DNA of 64,000 bases from Microbacterium laevaniformans (lineage in GTDB: Bacteria > Actinomycetota > Actinomycetes > Actinomycetales > Microbacteriaceae), in NCBI RefSeq assembly GCF_016907555.1, contig NZ_JAFBCE010000001.1, positions 310,001 to 374,000 on the forward strand. Direction: 5' to 3'. A program made the translations under genes and the position numbers. The notes below the pieces were generated by a model, which made no database searches, was not told the DNA's origin, and saw only the letters and a program-made list of their open reading frames with translations. Within the stretch, counting starts at the first letter, position 1, and each line of letters begins with the position of its first letter. Shown piece after piece: positions 8,387 to 16,811 of this stretch.

Positions 8387-9418
8387 TCAGCGCACGCCGC
8401 CGGTGAGTTCCGCGGCCGCGGCGGGCCACCACAACCCGGCCGCCGGTCCGCCGTTGCAGACGCCGTCGCTCTCGCCCGGAGGCTTGATCCAGAGGTTGGT
8501 GTCCACGACGTCGTCGCCGAAGGTCCCGGTGGCATCGCCGACGCGCTGCCCGGACGGGTTGCACCAGGTCCCACCGGCGGTCGCGACGCCGTTGCGGGAG
8601 GTGTCGATGATGGCGTGGGCGCCGCCCAGGCGGTCCGACAGCGCGTGCGCGTAGGCGAACTCGTCGTACGTCGACTGGTAGTTGGAGACGTTGGTGGCCA
8701 CACCGCGCACCCGGTCGATGATGCCCATCTGACGAATGAGCTGGGTCATCTCGTCGGGGCTGTGCCAGGCGCTGTGTCCCCCGTCGATGTAGATCCACGT
8801 CGCCGTCGACGAAAGGGCGTCGACCGCGCCCGAGAGGAAGCCGGCACGCGTCGCGACATCCCCGCACTCGCTGGTCAGGGCGATGCTGTCGGGCTCGAGG
8901 ATGATGATCTTCTGCTGGTCGGGCGCCGTCTTCAGCGCGTTTCCGATCTCGGCGACCCAGCGGGGGTAGTCGGCGGGCGACAGGCCGCCGGCGGAGTGAT
9001 TGCCGCAATCGCGGTCGGGCAGACCGTAGACGACCATCGCCGTGGCACGCTTCTGATCGCGGGCCTGGGCGATGAGGTCCAGAACCGTTCCGCCGACGGT
9101 GCCGATGGGATCCCGCTCAGGGGTCAGCCAGTAGGCGGTGGGCTGCGCGGCGAGGTAGGTCGTGCCGGTGGTGGCATCGGCATCCATCGGCAGGTTCTCG
9201 AGCGCGATCCGTGCCTTCGACTGCTGCGGCGCGATGACGGTCGTTCCGACGGCGGGCGGCTGGGCGAGCATGGCATGCACCCCCTGGGTGACGGCGATCC
9301 CCACCGCGGCGATCGCGCCCACCACGATCACGGCGGCGAGGACGATGACGGCGATGACGATTCCGCGTCTCGGCACGCGCCGAGGGGACAGGATGCGCCG
9401 GCGGGGGGAGGAGGACAC
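8387..9418 (-). CDS. Secreted or membrane-anchored GH6 family beta-1,4-glucanase
   Basis: A 343-residue protein with an N-terminal membrane anchor or uncleaved signal (IVIAVIVLAAVIVVGAIAAV) and a glycoside hydrolase family 6 domain. GH6 blocks seen are VYGLPDRDC (catalytic Asp region), IIILEPDSIAL (catalytic acid strand), WIYIDGGHSAWH, AIIDTSRNG and LWIKPPGESDG. The family hydrolyses beta-1,4-glucans with inversion of configuration. Length and lack of a cellulose-binding module point to a housekeeping enzyme for a self-made glucan rather than a plant-degrading cellulase; this is inference from the nearby GT2 synthase. The GTG at 9418 is chosen; a GTG at 9376 is possible. Confidence 0.9.
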   Translation of the reverse strand: MSSSPRRRILSPRRVPRRGIVIAVIVLAAVIVVGAIAAVGIAVTQGVHAMLAQPPAVGTTVIAPQQSKARIALENLPMDADATTGTTYLAAQPTAYWLTPERDPIGTVGGTVLDLIAQARDQKRATAMVVYGLPDRDCGNHSAGGLSPADYPRWVAEIGNALKTAPDQQKIIILEPDSIALTSECGDVATRAGFLSGAVDALSSTATWIYIDGGHSAWHSPDEMTQLIRQMGIIDRVRGVATNVSNYQSTYDEFAYAHALSDRLGGAHAIIDTSRNGVATAGGTWCNPSGQRVGDATGTFGDDVVDTNLWIKPPGESDGVCNGGPAAGLWWPAAAAELTGGVR

Positions 9419-9456
9419 GTCTGAACTGTACCGGTGCGGGGCGCGCGGGCGGCCGT

Positions 9457-10026
9457 TCAGAGGTCGTTGCGGTCGCGACGACGGCGAACGGCGAGGGCGA
9501 CGAGCACGACCGCGCCGGCGAGGACGAGCGCTCCACCGCCCACCCAGACGCCGACGAGCTGACCGCTGTCGCCGCCCGTGCGCGGAAGGCCGTCGGCGCC
9601 GGTGATCGACGCGCTGGCCGTACCGCCGGCCGAGCTGCGCGAGATCGCCGCGATGTTGTAGACGCCGCTCGCGGTCGCGGGCAGCACGATGCGGACCTCG
9701 CCGAGGGCGCCGTTCGCGTCGGAGGTGCGTGTGGTGCTTCCCGTGCTGATGGCGAGGTGCACCATGGCGAACGACGTGTTCGCGCCGTCTTGCCCGGTGA
9801 CGGTGATGGTGACCGGCTCGTCGGCGCCGAACGTGCGCTCTGCGCAGGAGAACGACAGGGTGCCGCCGGCGGTGATGCTGGCCGGAGAGGTCGTGCACGA
9901 GTCGACCGGCGGGTAGATCGTGGAGGCGTGGGCCGCGTTCGGGGCGAGCGCGAGAACGACGCCCACCAGGGCGGCCCCCGCGGCGCGCGCCAGACGGTCG
10001 ACGGTACGGCGGCGCGAGCGGGTCAT
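9457..10026 (-). CDS. Small LPXTG cell-wall-anchored protein 2
   Basis: A 189-residue surface protein: signal peptide (RLARAAGAALVGVVLALAP, then NAAHAS), one Cys-containing Ig-like domain (CTTSPASITAGGTLSFSC, probably a disulfide), a second strand-rich stretch, then LPRTGGDS, a hydrophobic span and the basic tail RRRRDRNDL. The ATG has AGGAAG upstream. The sorting signal shares the run GGGALVLAGA with the protein at 3387-3893, which suggests one sortase serves both. It lies between the GH6 enzyme and the DUF4012 protein on the same strand. Confidence 0.88.
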   Translation of the reverse strand: MTRSRRRTVDRLARAAGAALVGVVLALAPNAAHASTIYPPVDSCTTSPASITAGGTLSFSCAERTFGADEPVTITVTGQDGANTSFAMVHLAISTGSTTRTSDANGALGEVRIVLPATASGVYNIAAISRSSAGGTASASITGADGLPRTGGDSGQLVGVWVGGGALVLAGAVVLVALAVRRRRDRNDL

Positions 10027-10091
10027 GGAGCTTCTTCCTGCGGTGTGCACCAGACCGGGGACGAACCGGCCGAGCGTGCGATGCAGGGAGT

Positions 10092-11882
10092 CTACCCCGC
10101 GCCGCAGGTCGCCACGACGACGGGAGCGCGCGCGGCATCCGCCGTCGGCGTGACGACGGCCTGGGCGTCGCCGGCGGCGGTGTTCGCCCGGACGGTGACC
10201 GTCACGCCCGTCGATGCTCCCGGGGTGAGGTCGATGCCGAAGGTGAGCACCCGGCGTCCCTCGTGCACGCCGCCCGAGAAGCCGGCGCCGTTCGTGGCCG
10301 TCGCCGAGACGAGCTCGAAGCCTTGCGGCAGGTAGATGTTGCCGACGACCTCGGCGGCGCCCGGCGCCGTGCCGTAGACGCCGCCGCCGGTGATGTACTC
10401 CGGCAGTGCCGTCGCGGCGTCGGCGGGCGCGCGGCTGGTCAGGGTGAGCTGCAGGGTGAGCTGGCGGGGCGCGCTCTGCCCGCCCGGCCGGCACGATCCC
10501 CAGGCGAGAGACACGTCGGGGTCGATGTAGTAGCTCATCTTCGACCCGGTGCCGTCGTTGAGGAAGACGCCGAACCGTGCCGTGTGCGCGTCGGTGACCG
10601 GAAGCTGACCGGACACGACGGTGCCGTCGATGATCGCCTGCTCGTCGGCGTGCGCGCTCCACGCGAGCAGGCGATGCTCTTCGCCGGCCCGGGTGAGGGC
10701 GGAGATGAGGCCGGATGCCGAGCCCCGCCCGTCGGCGAGGGCCTGGAAGACCGCGCCCGCCGCACCGGCGAAGAAGGCGTCCTGATCGGCGGGCTTGGCG
10801 TACCGCAGGTACACCTCGTTGAGCAGCAGCGGGATCGCGTTGTCGGCGCTGAGGGCGTCGCCGCTCGGGAGGGCGACCGGGCCGGTGGTCTGCAGCAGGT
10901 ATGACAGCACGACCGGGTCGATGGCGAGCACGCCGTCGACGTCGGTGCCTGTCTTCAGCCGGTACATCTCCCGCGCGATCGGAGCGTCGACCGTGAAGTC
11001 GGGGATCTGCGTGAGGTTCTGGAAGTATCGCGCCGGCTTGGTGTCGTAGATCTTCGTGACCTCGTCGGGCAGGGCGACGACCGGGTTCGTGAAGCCGCGC
11101 GGCAGATCGCCCGACGAGAGCGCGCCGATCAGTGACAGACGTCCGTCATCGGCGCGCAGCACCACCGCGGCGCCGGCGATGCCGCCCAGCGAGCGCCACT
11201 CGGCGTTGTTCTGGACGAGCACCAGGTATGTCCGCGGTCCGTTCCGACCGAGCATGTCGGGCAGCAGCCGCGACGTGCGCGACAGGGTGTCCACGGCGGT
11301 CGACACGCTCGAGAAGAGATCGTCGGCACGGTCGACGGCCGTGCCGACGACGCCGATCAGCGGGGTGCGGTCGATGTCCTGCACGGCGACGGCGGCGTCG
11401 GCTGCGCGCGTCGCGGCATCCTGGGCGGGTGTCACGAGACCCGCGAGGACACTCGTGTCGAGGCGTCCGCCGACGGGGCGCAGACCGTCGATCGACACGT
11501 TCTGAGCGGCGGTAGCGAGGGGCAGCAGACTCTCCCGAAGGAGTTCGTCGGATGCCGCGGCCACCGTGCCGAACGCCGCCAGCTGCGGGCCGATCCACGG
11601 CGTGTGGCTGGCGAGCGCCCAGACGGGGTCGGAGGTGAGCTGGTGCGCTTCGGACGCGTCGGCGGCCAGCCGTGCCAGCGTCGGCGCAGCGGATGACGGG
11701 TCGGCGGCCAGCGCCGCGGTGCTCTGCGCTGCTCCGGTCTGTATCCGCTGCAGATGCTGGTAGGCGAGGGCCCCGCGCACGCCCACCCACACGGCGATCA
11801 CGACCGCCAGCAGCAGCAGACCGGCGACGGTCCACGCGAAGATGCGGCCCGCGGTGCGCGCCGGGCGGGGGAGTGCGCTCAC
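10092..11882 (-). CDS. DUF4012 domain-containing membrane protein
   Basis: A 596-residue protein with one N-terminal membrane span (IFAWTVAGLLLLAVVIAVWV) and a large extracytoplasmic part. YLVLVQNNAEWRSLGGI, the central DUF4012 block, is clear, and a C-terminal beta-rich region with ITGGGVYGT follows. DUF4012 proteins are frequent near polysaccharide loci of Actinobacteria and other Gram-positive bacteria; their activity is not established. GTG start at 11882. It is followed on the same strand by the LPXTG gene after 65 bases and may be co-transcribed with it. Confidence 0.85.
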   Translation of the reverse strand: MSALPRPARTAGRIFAWTVAGLLLLAVVIAVWVGVRGALAYQHLQRIQTGAAQSTAALAADPSSAAPTLARLAADASEAHQLTSDPVWALASHTPWIGPQLAAFGTVAAASDELLRESLLPLATAAQNVSIDGLRPVGGRLDTSVLAGLVTPAQDAATRAADAAVAVQDIDRTPLIGVVGTAVDRADDLFSSVSTAVDTLSRTSRLLPDMLGRNGPRTYLVLVQNNAEWRSLGGIAGAAVVLRADDGRLSLIGALSSGDLPRGFTNPVVALPDEVTKIYDTKPARYFQNLTQIPDFTVDAPIAREMYRLKTGTDVDGVLAIDPVVLSYLLQTTGPVALPSGDALSADNAIPLLLNEVYLRYAKPADQDAFFAGAAGAVFQALADGRGSASGLISALTRAGEEHRLLAWSAHADEQAIIDGTVVSGQLPVTDAHTARFGVFLNDGTGSKMSYYIDPDVSLAWGSCRPGGQSAPRQLTLQLTLTSRAPADAATALPEYITGGGVYGTAPGAAEVVGNIYLPQGFELVSATATNGAGFSGGVHEGRRVLTFGIDLTPGASTGVTVTVRANTAAGDAQAVVTPTADAARAPVVVATCGAG

Positions 11883-11905
11883 GCCACGATCCTACGGGGA
11901 GGCGC

Positions 11906-13015
11906 TCAGGCGATCACGCTCGCGCGCTCCCAGCGGTCGCCGCCGGCCAGCTGCGCCTCGTCGGCGGCGGCGGCGGCGGCCGTGATGAGGTCGTCGAGGT
12001 CGTAGCCGATGCGCGACACGCTCGCCCAGCCGATGCTGGCCGACAGGCGGACGGCGATCGATTGGTCGGTCGAGACGGTCGCCACACGCTCCAGCAATGC
12101 GCGCAGGAGGGGACGGACGGCGGCCTCATGGCGCGGCAGCAGAACGAGCATGCGCGAGGGTTCGAGCCGATCGAGATCGGCCTCGGCGGGGAAGACGGCG
12201 GCGACGTCCGACGCGAAGCGCTCGAGGACACGGCTGTACGCCAGCGCGCTGGAGGCTTCGCGCAGCGCGATCGGGTCGTCGAGGCGAACGTCCAGCAGTG
12301 ACCACCACGCGTCGTCGAATCGCTCCGCGCGGGCGAGTCGGTCACGTGCGATGACTCGGAAGCCGGCGACCGTCGCCGTCACCGAGGTCGGGTTCTCGGC
12401 CCGGGTGAGCAGCAGCAGCGTGGTCAAGGCGGTCACGAGCGTGATGGCCGCGACCACCGGGGTGAAGTCTTCCGTCGGAGGGAGGGTGTCGACCAGGCGC
12501 AGGCGGTCGCCCACGAGGTCGGTGCAGAGCCACACCAGGGAGAACACCGCCACCAGGCCCGACGACAGGGCGAGCGGGATGATCACGCCGCGTGCTGCCG
12601 GGCGCACACCGACGAGTTCGATCGCCGTGGCTGCGGAGATCGCCGCGAACACGACGAGCTCGACGTTGCCGACCGCGTCTTCGGCGGCGGTACCCGAGGT
12701 GAGCGCGACGGTCACGATGACCACGAGCGTCACACCGATCATCGCCGACAGCAGGATCGGTCGGCGCCCGCGGCGTGCGCGCAGGCCTACCCACACGAGG
12801 CCCAGAGCGAGGAGCATGAGTCCGTCGCTGAGGGCGTCGAGCCAGGCGTTGTCGAGGAGATTGGCGCTGGTCTGCAGGTAGCTCGCGGCCATGGCGGCGA
12901 TGAATCCGCTGGACCAGATCGCGGCCTCCCGCGACGGCCGCTGCAAGAACCCCAGCCCGATCATGATCGCGGTGCACAGCGTCGTCAAGGCGACCATGAC
13001 GGTCGAGATGCTCAT
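11906..13015 (-). CDS. Seven-span membrane protein with a degenerate GGDEF domain
   Basis: A 369-residue protein with about seven hydrophobic segments in the first 210 residues, followed by a cytoplasmic domain of about 150 residues. The end of this domain (SASIGWASVSRIGYDL, then AAAAADEAQLAGG) matches the SIGVA and AKxxGRN-like C-terminal signature of GGDEF diguanylate cyclases. At the place of the GGDEF loop the sequence reads EPSRMLVLLP, so the catalytic residues are lost and cyclic-di-GMP synthesis is not expected. Its start codon overlaps the stop of the histidine kinase gene at 13012 (ATGA), implying coupled expression and a shared signalling role. It could bind a nucleotide or act as a structural partner of that kinase. 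Confidence 0.7.
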   Translation of the reverse strand: MSISTVMVALTTLCTAIMIGLGFLQRPSREAAIWSSGFIAAMAASYLQTSANLLDNAWLDALSDGLMLLALGLVWVGLRARRGRRPILLSAMIGVTLVVIVTVALTSGTAAEDAVGNVELVVFAAISAATAIELVGVRPAARGVIIPLALSSGLVAVFSLVWLCTDLVGDRLRLVDTLPPTEDFTPVVAAITLVTALTTLLLLTRAENPTSVTATVAGFRVIARDRLARAERFDDAWWSLLDVRLDDPIALREASSALAYSRVLERFASDVAAVFPAEADLDRLEPSRMLVLLPRHEAAVRPLLRALLERVATVSTDQSIAVRLSASIGWASVSRIGYDLDDLITAAAAAADEAQLAGGDRWERASVIA

Positions 13016-14667
13016 GCGCTGACCTCCGTCGTGCTCGGACGGTGAGAGCCCCGCAACGGCAGGCGGACGGTCGCGGTCGTGCCGGTGCCGAGCGTGCTCT
13101 CCAGACTGATCGTGCCCGCGTTCTCCTCGATGATCTGGCGGGCGATCGACATTCCCAGTCCGGTGCCCGCGATGCCGCTCGCGGTGGCGCTGCGCGCGCG
13201 GAAGTAGGGGACGAAGACCCGCTCCAGATCGTCGGCCGCGATCCCGATGCCGGTGTCGGACACCCGCAGCACCGCGTCGTCGCCCTCTGCGGTGGTCATG
13301 ACCTCGACGCTACCGCCGCGCGGGGTGTACTTGATCGCGTTGCTGATGAGGTTGTCGACGACCTGGCGCAGTCGGAAGCCGTCGCCGGTGATCGGCAGGG
13401 GGCGGTCGATGTTCGTCTGCAGGTCGATGTCGGAGGCGGCCGCGGCCGGGGCGAATGCGTCGGCGGTGGCCGCGGCGATGACCGACAGGTCGAATTGGTC
13501 GCTCATCTCCGGGGCGCGGTGGGAGTCGAGCAGCGATTTCGTGAGGGCCAGCATCCGTTCGGCGGCCCCCTCGATGACCGTCGCGTGCTCGCGCTGGGCC
13601 GGCGTGAGGTCTTCGGCGTCCAGCATGAGGTCGGCGTGACCGAGGATGACCGTGAGCGGGTTTCGCAGCTCGTGGGAGACGGCGCTGGTTGTCGCGCGCT
13701 GCTCTCGGCGCTCGCGCTCGGTGTCGGTGACGTCGTCGAGCTGGATGATGGAGACCTCCGTGTCGTCGTCGGTCTCGGTGCGCACCGTACGTCCGCGGAT
13801 CGACATCGACAATGCGCGCCACTCTCCGCTGGCGTCGTACAGCCAGATCAGCTCGTTCTCGACCCGCTCGCCGCGGGCGGCGCGGGCGATGGAGGTCGCG
13901 TCGCGGGGAAGGGCGGTGCCGCGGTAGGCGCCGTACTCGACGGCGCGCGGCGGATGCCGGTAGTCGTCGTTGTCGTAGGCGTAGAGATGCCGGTAGGCGG
14001 CGTTGGCCAGGTCGATGTTCCCACGGTCGTCCACGCGGGCCAGTGCGGTGCTCACGGTGTCGAACAGTCCGTTGGCGCGGTCTTCGTGCACGCTCATCCG
14101 CGCGACGGCACGGTCGAGCTGGCGGGATTGACGCTGGATGAGAAGACGGAACGCACGGGTGCGACGGGCGCCCTGGTTCATGGCGATGCCGAGGAAGCCG
14201 AGTCCCAGCAGGACGATCATGATCTCCAGGGGCGACGTGAGCGGTGCCCCGGGAATCCACCAGCGCACGATCTGCAGCGCGAAGATGAGCCCGAGCGCGG
14301 CGACCACGGCAGCCATCGAGTAGTAGGTGGCCACCCACGCCATCGGGACGACCCACAGATATCCGAGCGTGTGGTCCGAGATGGCGAGCAGTCCGATCGC
14401 GACGGCGTCGGCGAAGGGCAGTGCGAGGACGAGCTCGCGATGGCGGGCCCACGGCATGACCATCGCCCACGACGTGATCGCGCAGATCAGGGCGAGCCCC
14501 GTCAGCAGCGAGATGTCGCCGAAGAGCCGCGGATTGAGCAGCGTCACGCCCAGTGCGACCGCGACGGTGCTGAAGCCGACCATGAGCTGCCACTGCCACA
14601 CGGACCTCACGACGGTGCCGATCAGCTGGCTGTCGGCCCATCGACTCTCGACGCGGGGGGTGGTCAT
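13012..14667 (-). CDS. Membrane sensor histidine kinase with PAS domain
   Basis: A 551-residue kinase: about six membrane spans (residues 20-185), a PAS-like domain (about 200-310, with VDDRGNIDLANAAYRHL), a HisKA helix with the phospho-acceptor His332 in SAVSHELRNPL, and an intact HATPase domain (N box LISNAIKYTP, G1 SDTGIGI, G2 GTGLGMSIA). All residues needed for autophosphorylation are visible. Upstream on the same strand lies a second kinase (14687-16357); downstream is the degenerate GGDEF protein with overlapping codons. No regulator is directly adjacent on this strand; the receiver protein at 16435 and the OmpR-type regulator at 7145 are candidates. Confidence 0.93.
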   Translation of the reverse strand: MTTPRVESRWADSQLIGTVVRSVWQWQLMVGFSTVAVALGVTLLNPRLFGDISLLTGLALICAITSWAMVMPWARHRELVLALPFADAVAIGLLAISDHTLGYLWVVPMAWVATYYSMAAVVAALGLIFALQIVRWWIPGAPLTSPLEIMIVLLGLGFLGIAMNQGARRTRAFRLLIQRQSRQLDRAVARMSVHEDRANGLFDTVSTALARVDDRGNIDLANAAYRHLYAYDNDDYRHPPRAVEYGAYRGTALPRDATSIARAARGERVENELIWLYDASGEWRALSMSIRGRTVRTETDDDTEVSIIQLDDVTDTERERREQRATTSAVSHELRNPLTVILGHADLMLDAEDLTPAQREHATVIEGAAERMLALTKSLLDSHRAPEMSDQFDLSVIAAATADAFAPAAAASDIDLQTNIDRPLPITGDGFRLRQVVDNLISNAIKYTPRGGSVEVMTTAEGDDAVLRVSDTGIGIAADDLERVFVPYFRARSATASGIAGTGLGMSIARQIIEENAGTISLESTLGTGTTATVRLPLRGSHRPSTTEVSA

Positions 14668-14686
14668 CGGTTCCTCATCCGGCAGT

Positions 14687-16357
14687 CTATTGATCCGCGT
14701 CGGCGGCAGCTGTGCCGCCGCGGGGAAGCAGCAGGGTCGCCTTCGTGCCGTGTCCGGGCAGCGACACGATCATGACCTCCCCGCCGTTTCGTCGTGCGAG
14801 CATCCGGGCGATGGGCAGCCCCAAACCCGTCCCCGGGGTCGCACGGACCTCGGCCTGCTCGCCGCGGTAGAACGGGTCGAAGACCTGCGCGAGGGCGTCG
14901 GGCCCGATGCCCGGACCGGTGTCGCTGACGGTGAACATCACGTCGGCGGCGACACCCGAGATCTCGACACGGACGGCGCCGCCCGCCGGCGTGAACTTGA
15001 CGGCGTTGGACAGCAGGTTGCCCAGTGCGCGCGCGGCGTCGTCGCGGTCGGCGAAGACCTCCATCTCCTCGGCGGTGTCGATGTCGACCTCGATGGAGCG
15101 CGCAGTGGCGCTGCCGGTGTGGTGCGCGACGACCTCGTGCACCAGGTCGGATGCCGCGATCTCGCGCGGTCGCGGCCGTTCGGCCTGGGTGCGGCTGAAG
15201 GCGAGGAGGTCGTCGAGCATGCCGGCCAACCGTCCGGTGTTGCGACGGATCGCGTCAACCCACGCCGCGGCCTCGGCGGGCAGATCGGCCTCGGAGAGCA
15301 GCTCGCTGTAGCCGGCGATGATCGTGATGGGGGTGCGCAGTTCGTGGCTCGTCGTGGAGAGGAAGTCCTGCCGCTGCCGTTCGAGGTCATAGCGCACCTG
15401 GACGGTGGCGGCGGTGGCGCGCGCGGCCTCGGCGCTCTCGTCCGCGGCATCCACTGCCGTGCGGGCGTTGCGCAGCGACTCGTTGCGTTCGGTGGTCGTC
15501 AGAACCGTGAAGATCGCGAGCGCGGCGACGAAGGCGGCGACCGTGATGGCGCGCTCGGTGGGGTCGATGCGAGCCGGGTCGGACACGCCCATGCTCAGCC
15601 TGCTGAACAGCATCGTCGTCAGCGCGACGACGATGGCCTGGATCTGGGCGAACAGCGGCGGGAAACGCAGGGAGGCCCACGCCAACGGCACGAAGACGAG
15701 GAATGCGAGCGGCAGAGGGCTGAGGGGCCTGATGCCCGCTGCGATGACGATGAGCATCACGAGGATCTGCGCTGCCGACTCGCCCGGACGAGAAGGCGGG
15801 TGCGGCTGCCCCTCGAAGAGCGCGAGAGGAACGATCAGCAGCACCGCCGACAGGTGGGAGGCGCAGGTGATGATCGCCGAAGCGAGGGGGTCACCCTCGA
15901 CGAGGGTGATGTTGATGAGCGCGATGAGCAGGGCGAAGACCATGGCGGAGACGGCGGACAGGGCGACGAACTGCACCGCGTCGGTGGTTGTGCGCAGGCG
16001 TGCGTCCCGGCCCCGGCGCAGCAGCAGCCAGCCCAGCATCGCCGCTTCGATCGCGTTCGCCAGTCCGTACAGACCGCTGAGCTCGGCGGGTCGCCCCGCC
16101 ACGAGGTTGCCGGCGGTCGTCGCGACGAGCACGACACACACCGACACCGCGCGGCGATGCGGCGGCGCGCGCAGGACGAGCACGACCGAGACGCCGGCCG
16201 CGGGCCACCATAGGGCCACCGGCACGCCGGGAACGGCGAAGCCGACCGCCACGATCGACAGCACGAAGATGAGCACTGCTCCGCCCAGCCAGAAGCCCAG
16301 GGTGCGCCACGCAGCTGTGGGGCGATCGACGGGGCGATCCACCCCGGAGGCTGTCAT
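14687..16357 (-). CDS. MASE1-domain sensor histidine kinase
   Basis: A 556-residue kinase with an N-terminal MASE1-type integral membrane sensor (about residues 20-290, eight or so spans; VALWWPAAGVSV is the conserved loop), a short coiled region, HisKA with His338 in TTSHELRTPIT and a complete HATPase domain (LLSNAVKFTP, SDTGPGIG, GTGLGLPIA). MASE1 domains bind unknown ligands and occur on kinases and cyclases. It is divergent from the single-domain receiver gene at 16435, with 77 bases between the starts, which is the best hint of a cognate pair. Confidence 0.93.
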   Translation of the reverse strand: MTASGVDRPVDRPTAAWRTLGFWLGGAVLIFVLSIVAVGFAVPGVPVALWWPAAGVSVVLVLRAPPHRRAVSVCVVLVATTAGNLVAGRPAELSGLYGLANAIEAAMLGWLLLRRGRDARLRTTTDAVQFVALSAVSAMVFALLIALINITLVEGDPLASAIITCASHLSAVLLIVPLALFEGQPHPPSRPGESAAQILVMLIVIAAGIRPLSPLPLAFLVFVPLAWASLRFPPLFAQIQAIVVALTTMLFSRLSMGVSDPARIDPTERAITVAAFVAALAIFTVLTTTERNESLRNARTAVDAADESAEAARATAATVQVRYDLERQRQDFLSTTSHELRTPITIIAGYSELLSEADLPAEAAAWVDAIRRNTGRLAGMLDDLLAFSRTQAERPRPREIAASDLVHEVVAHHTGSATARSIEVDIDTAEEMEVFADRDDAARALGNLLSNAVKFTPAGGAVRVEISGVAADVMFTVSDTGPGIGPDALAQVFDPFYRGEQAEVRATPGTGLGLPIARMLARRNGGEVMIVSLPGHGTKATLLLPRGGTAAADADQ

Positions 16358-16434
16358 ACGAGTACGCTAATGGCATTCGGGGGTAATCTAGACAGACTAG
16401 TAGTCGAGGGGCTGAGTCGGTGGAGGACGCACCC

Positions 16435-16800
16435 ATGGCGAACGTGCTCGTTGTCGATGACGACGCCGACGTCGCCGAACTGGTGCGCACGGTCTTGAGC
16501 ATCGCCGGTCATGAGGTCACCGTCGCCACCGACGGCGAGCACGGAATCGCCACGGCATCGGCAGCGCACCCCGATCTCATCGTTCTCGACTGGATGATGC
16601 CGGGGATGACGGGCATCGAGGTCTGTCGCACGCTGCGGCAGGATTCGTCGTTCGATGCCACCCGCATCATCATGCTCACGGCCAAATCGGCGCCGTCCGA
16701 CATCGATGCGGCGCGCGGAGCGGGTGCCGATGACTACGTCGTGAAGCCCTTCGCGCCGCGCGAGCTGCGTCACCGCGTCGCCGAGCTGCTCGCCTCGTGA
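16435..16800 (+). CDS. Single-domain response regulator (receiver only)
   Basis: A 121-residue CheY-like receiver without an output domain. The acidic triplet DDD at 8-10, the phospho-acceptor Asp52 in VLDWMMPG, a switch Thr in MLTAK and Lys104 in VVKPF are all present. Stand-alone receivers act through protein contacts or as phosphate relays. The ATG at 16435 has GGAGG eight bases upstream, better than the in-frame GTG at 16420. It is divergent from the MASE1 kinase, its likely partner. Confidence 0.92.
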   Translation: MANVLVVDDDADVAELVRTVLSIAGHEVTVATDGEHGIATASAAHPDLIVLDWMMPGMTGIEVCRTLRQDSSFDATRIIMLTAKSAPSDIDAARGAGADDYVVKPFAPRELRHRVAELLAS

Positions 16801-16811
16801 CGGCGGCCGGC

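Noticed and set aside
13042-16213. Long plus-strand frames opposite the two histidine kinases
   Set aside because: Both kinases have complete motifs on the minus strand; the opposite frames show only low-complexity Arg/Gly/Asp-rich peptides.
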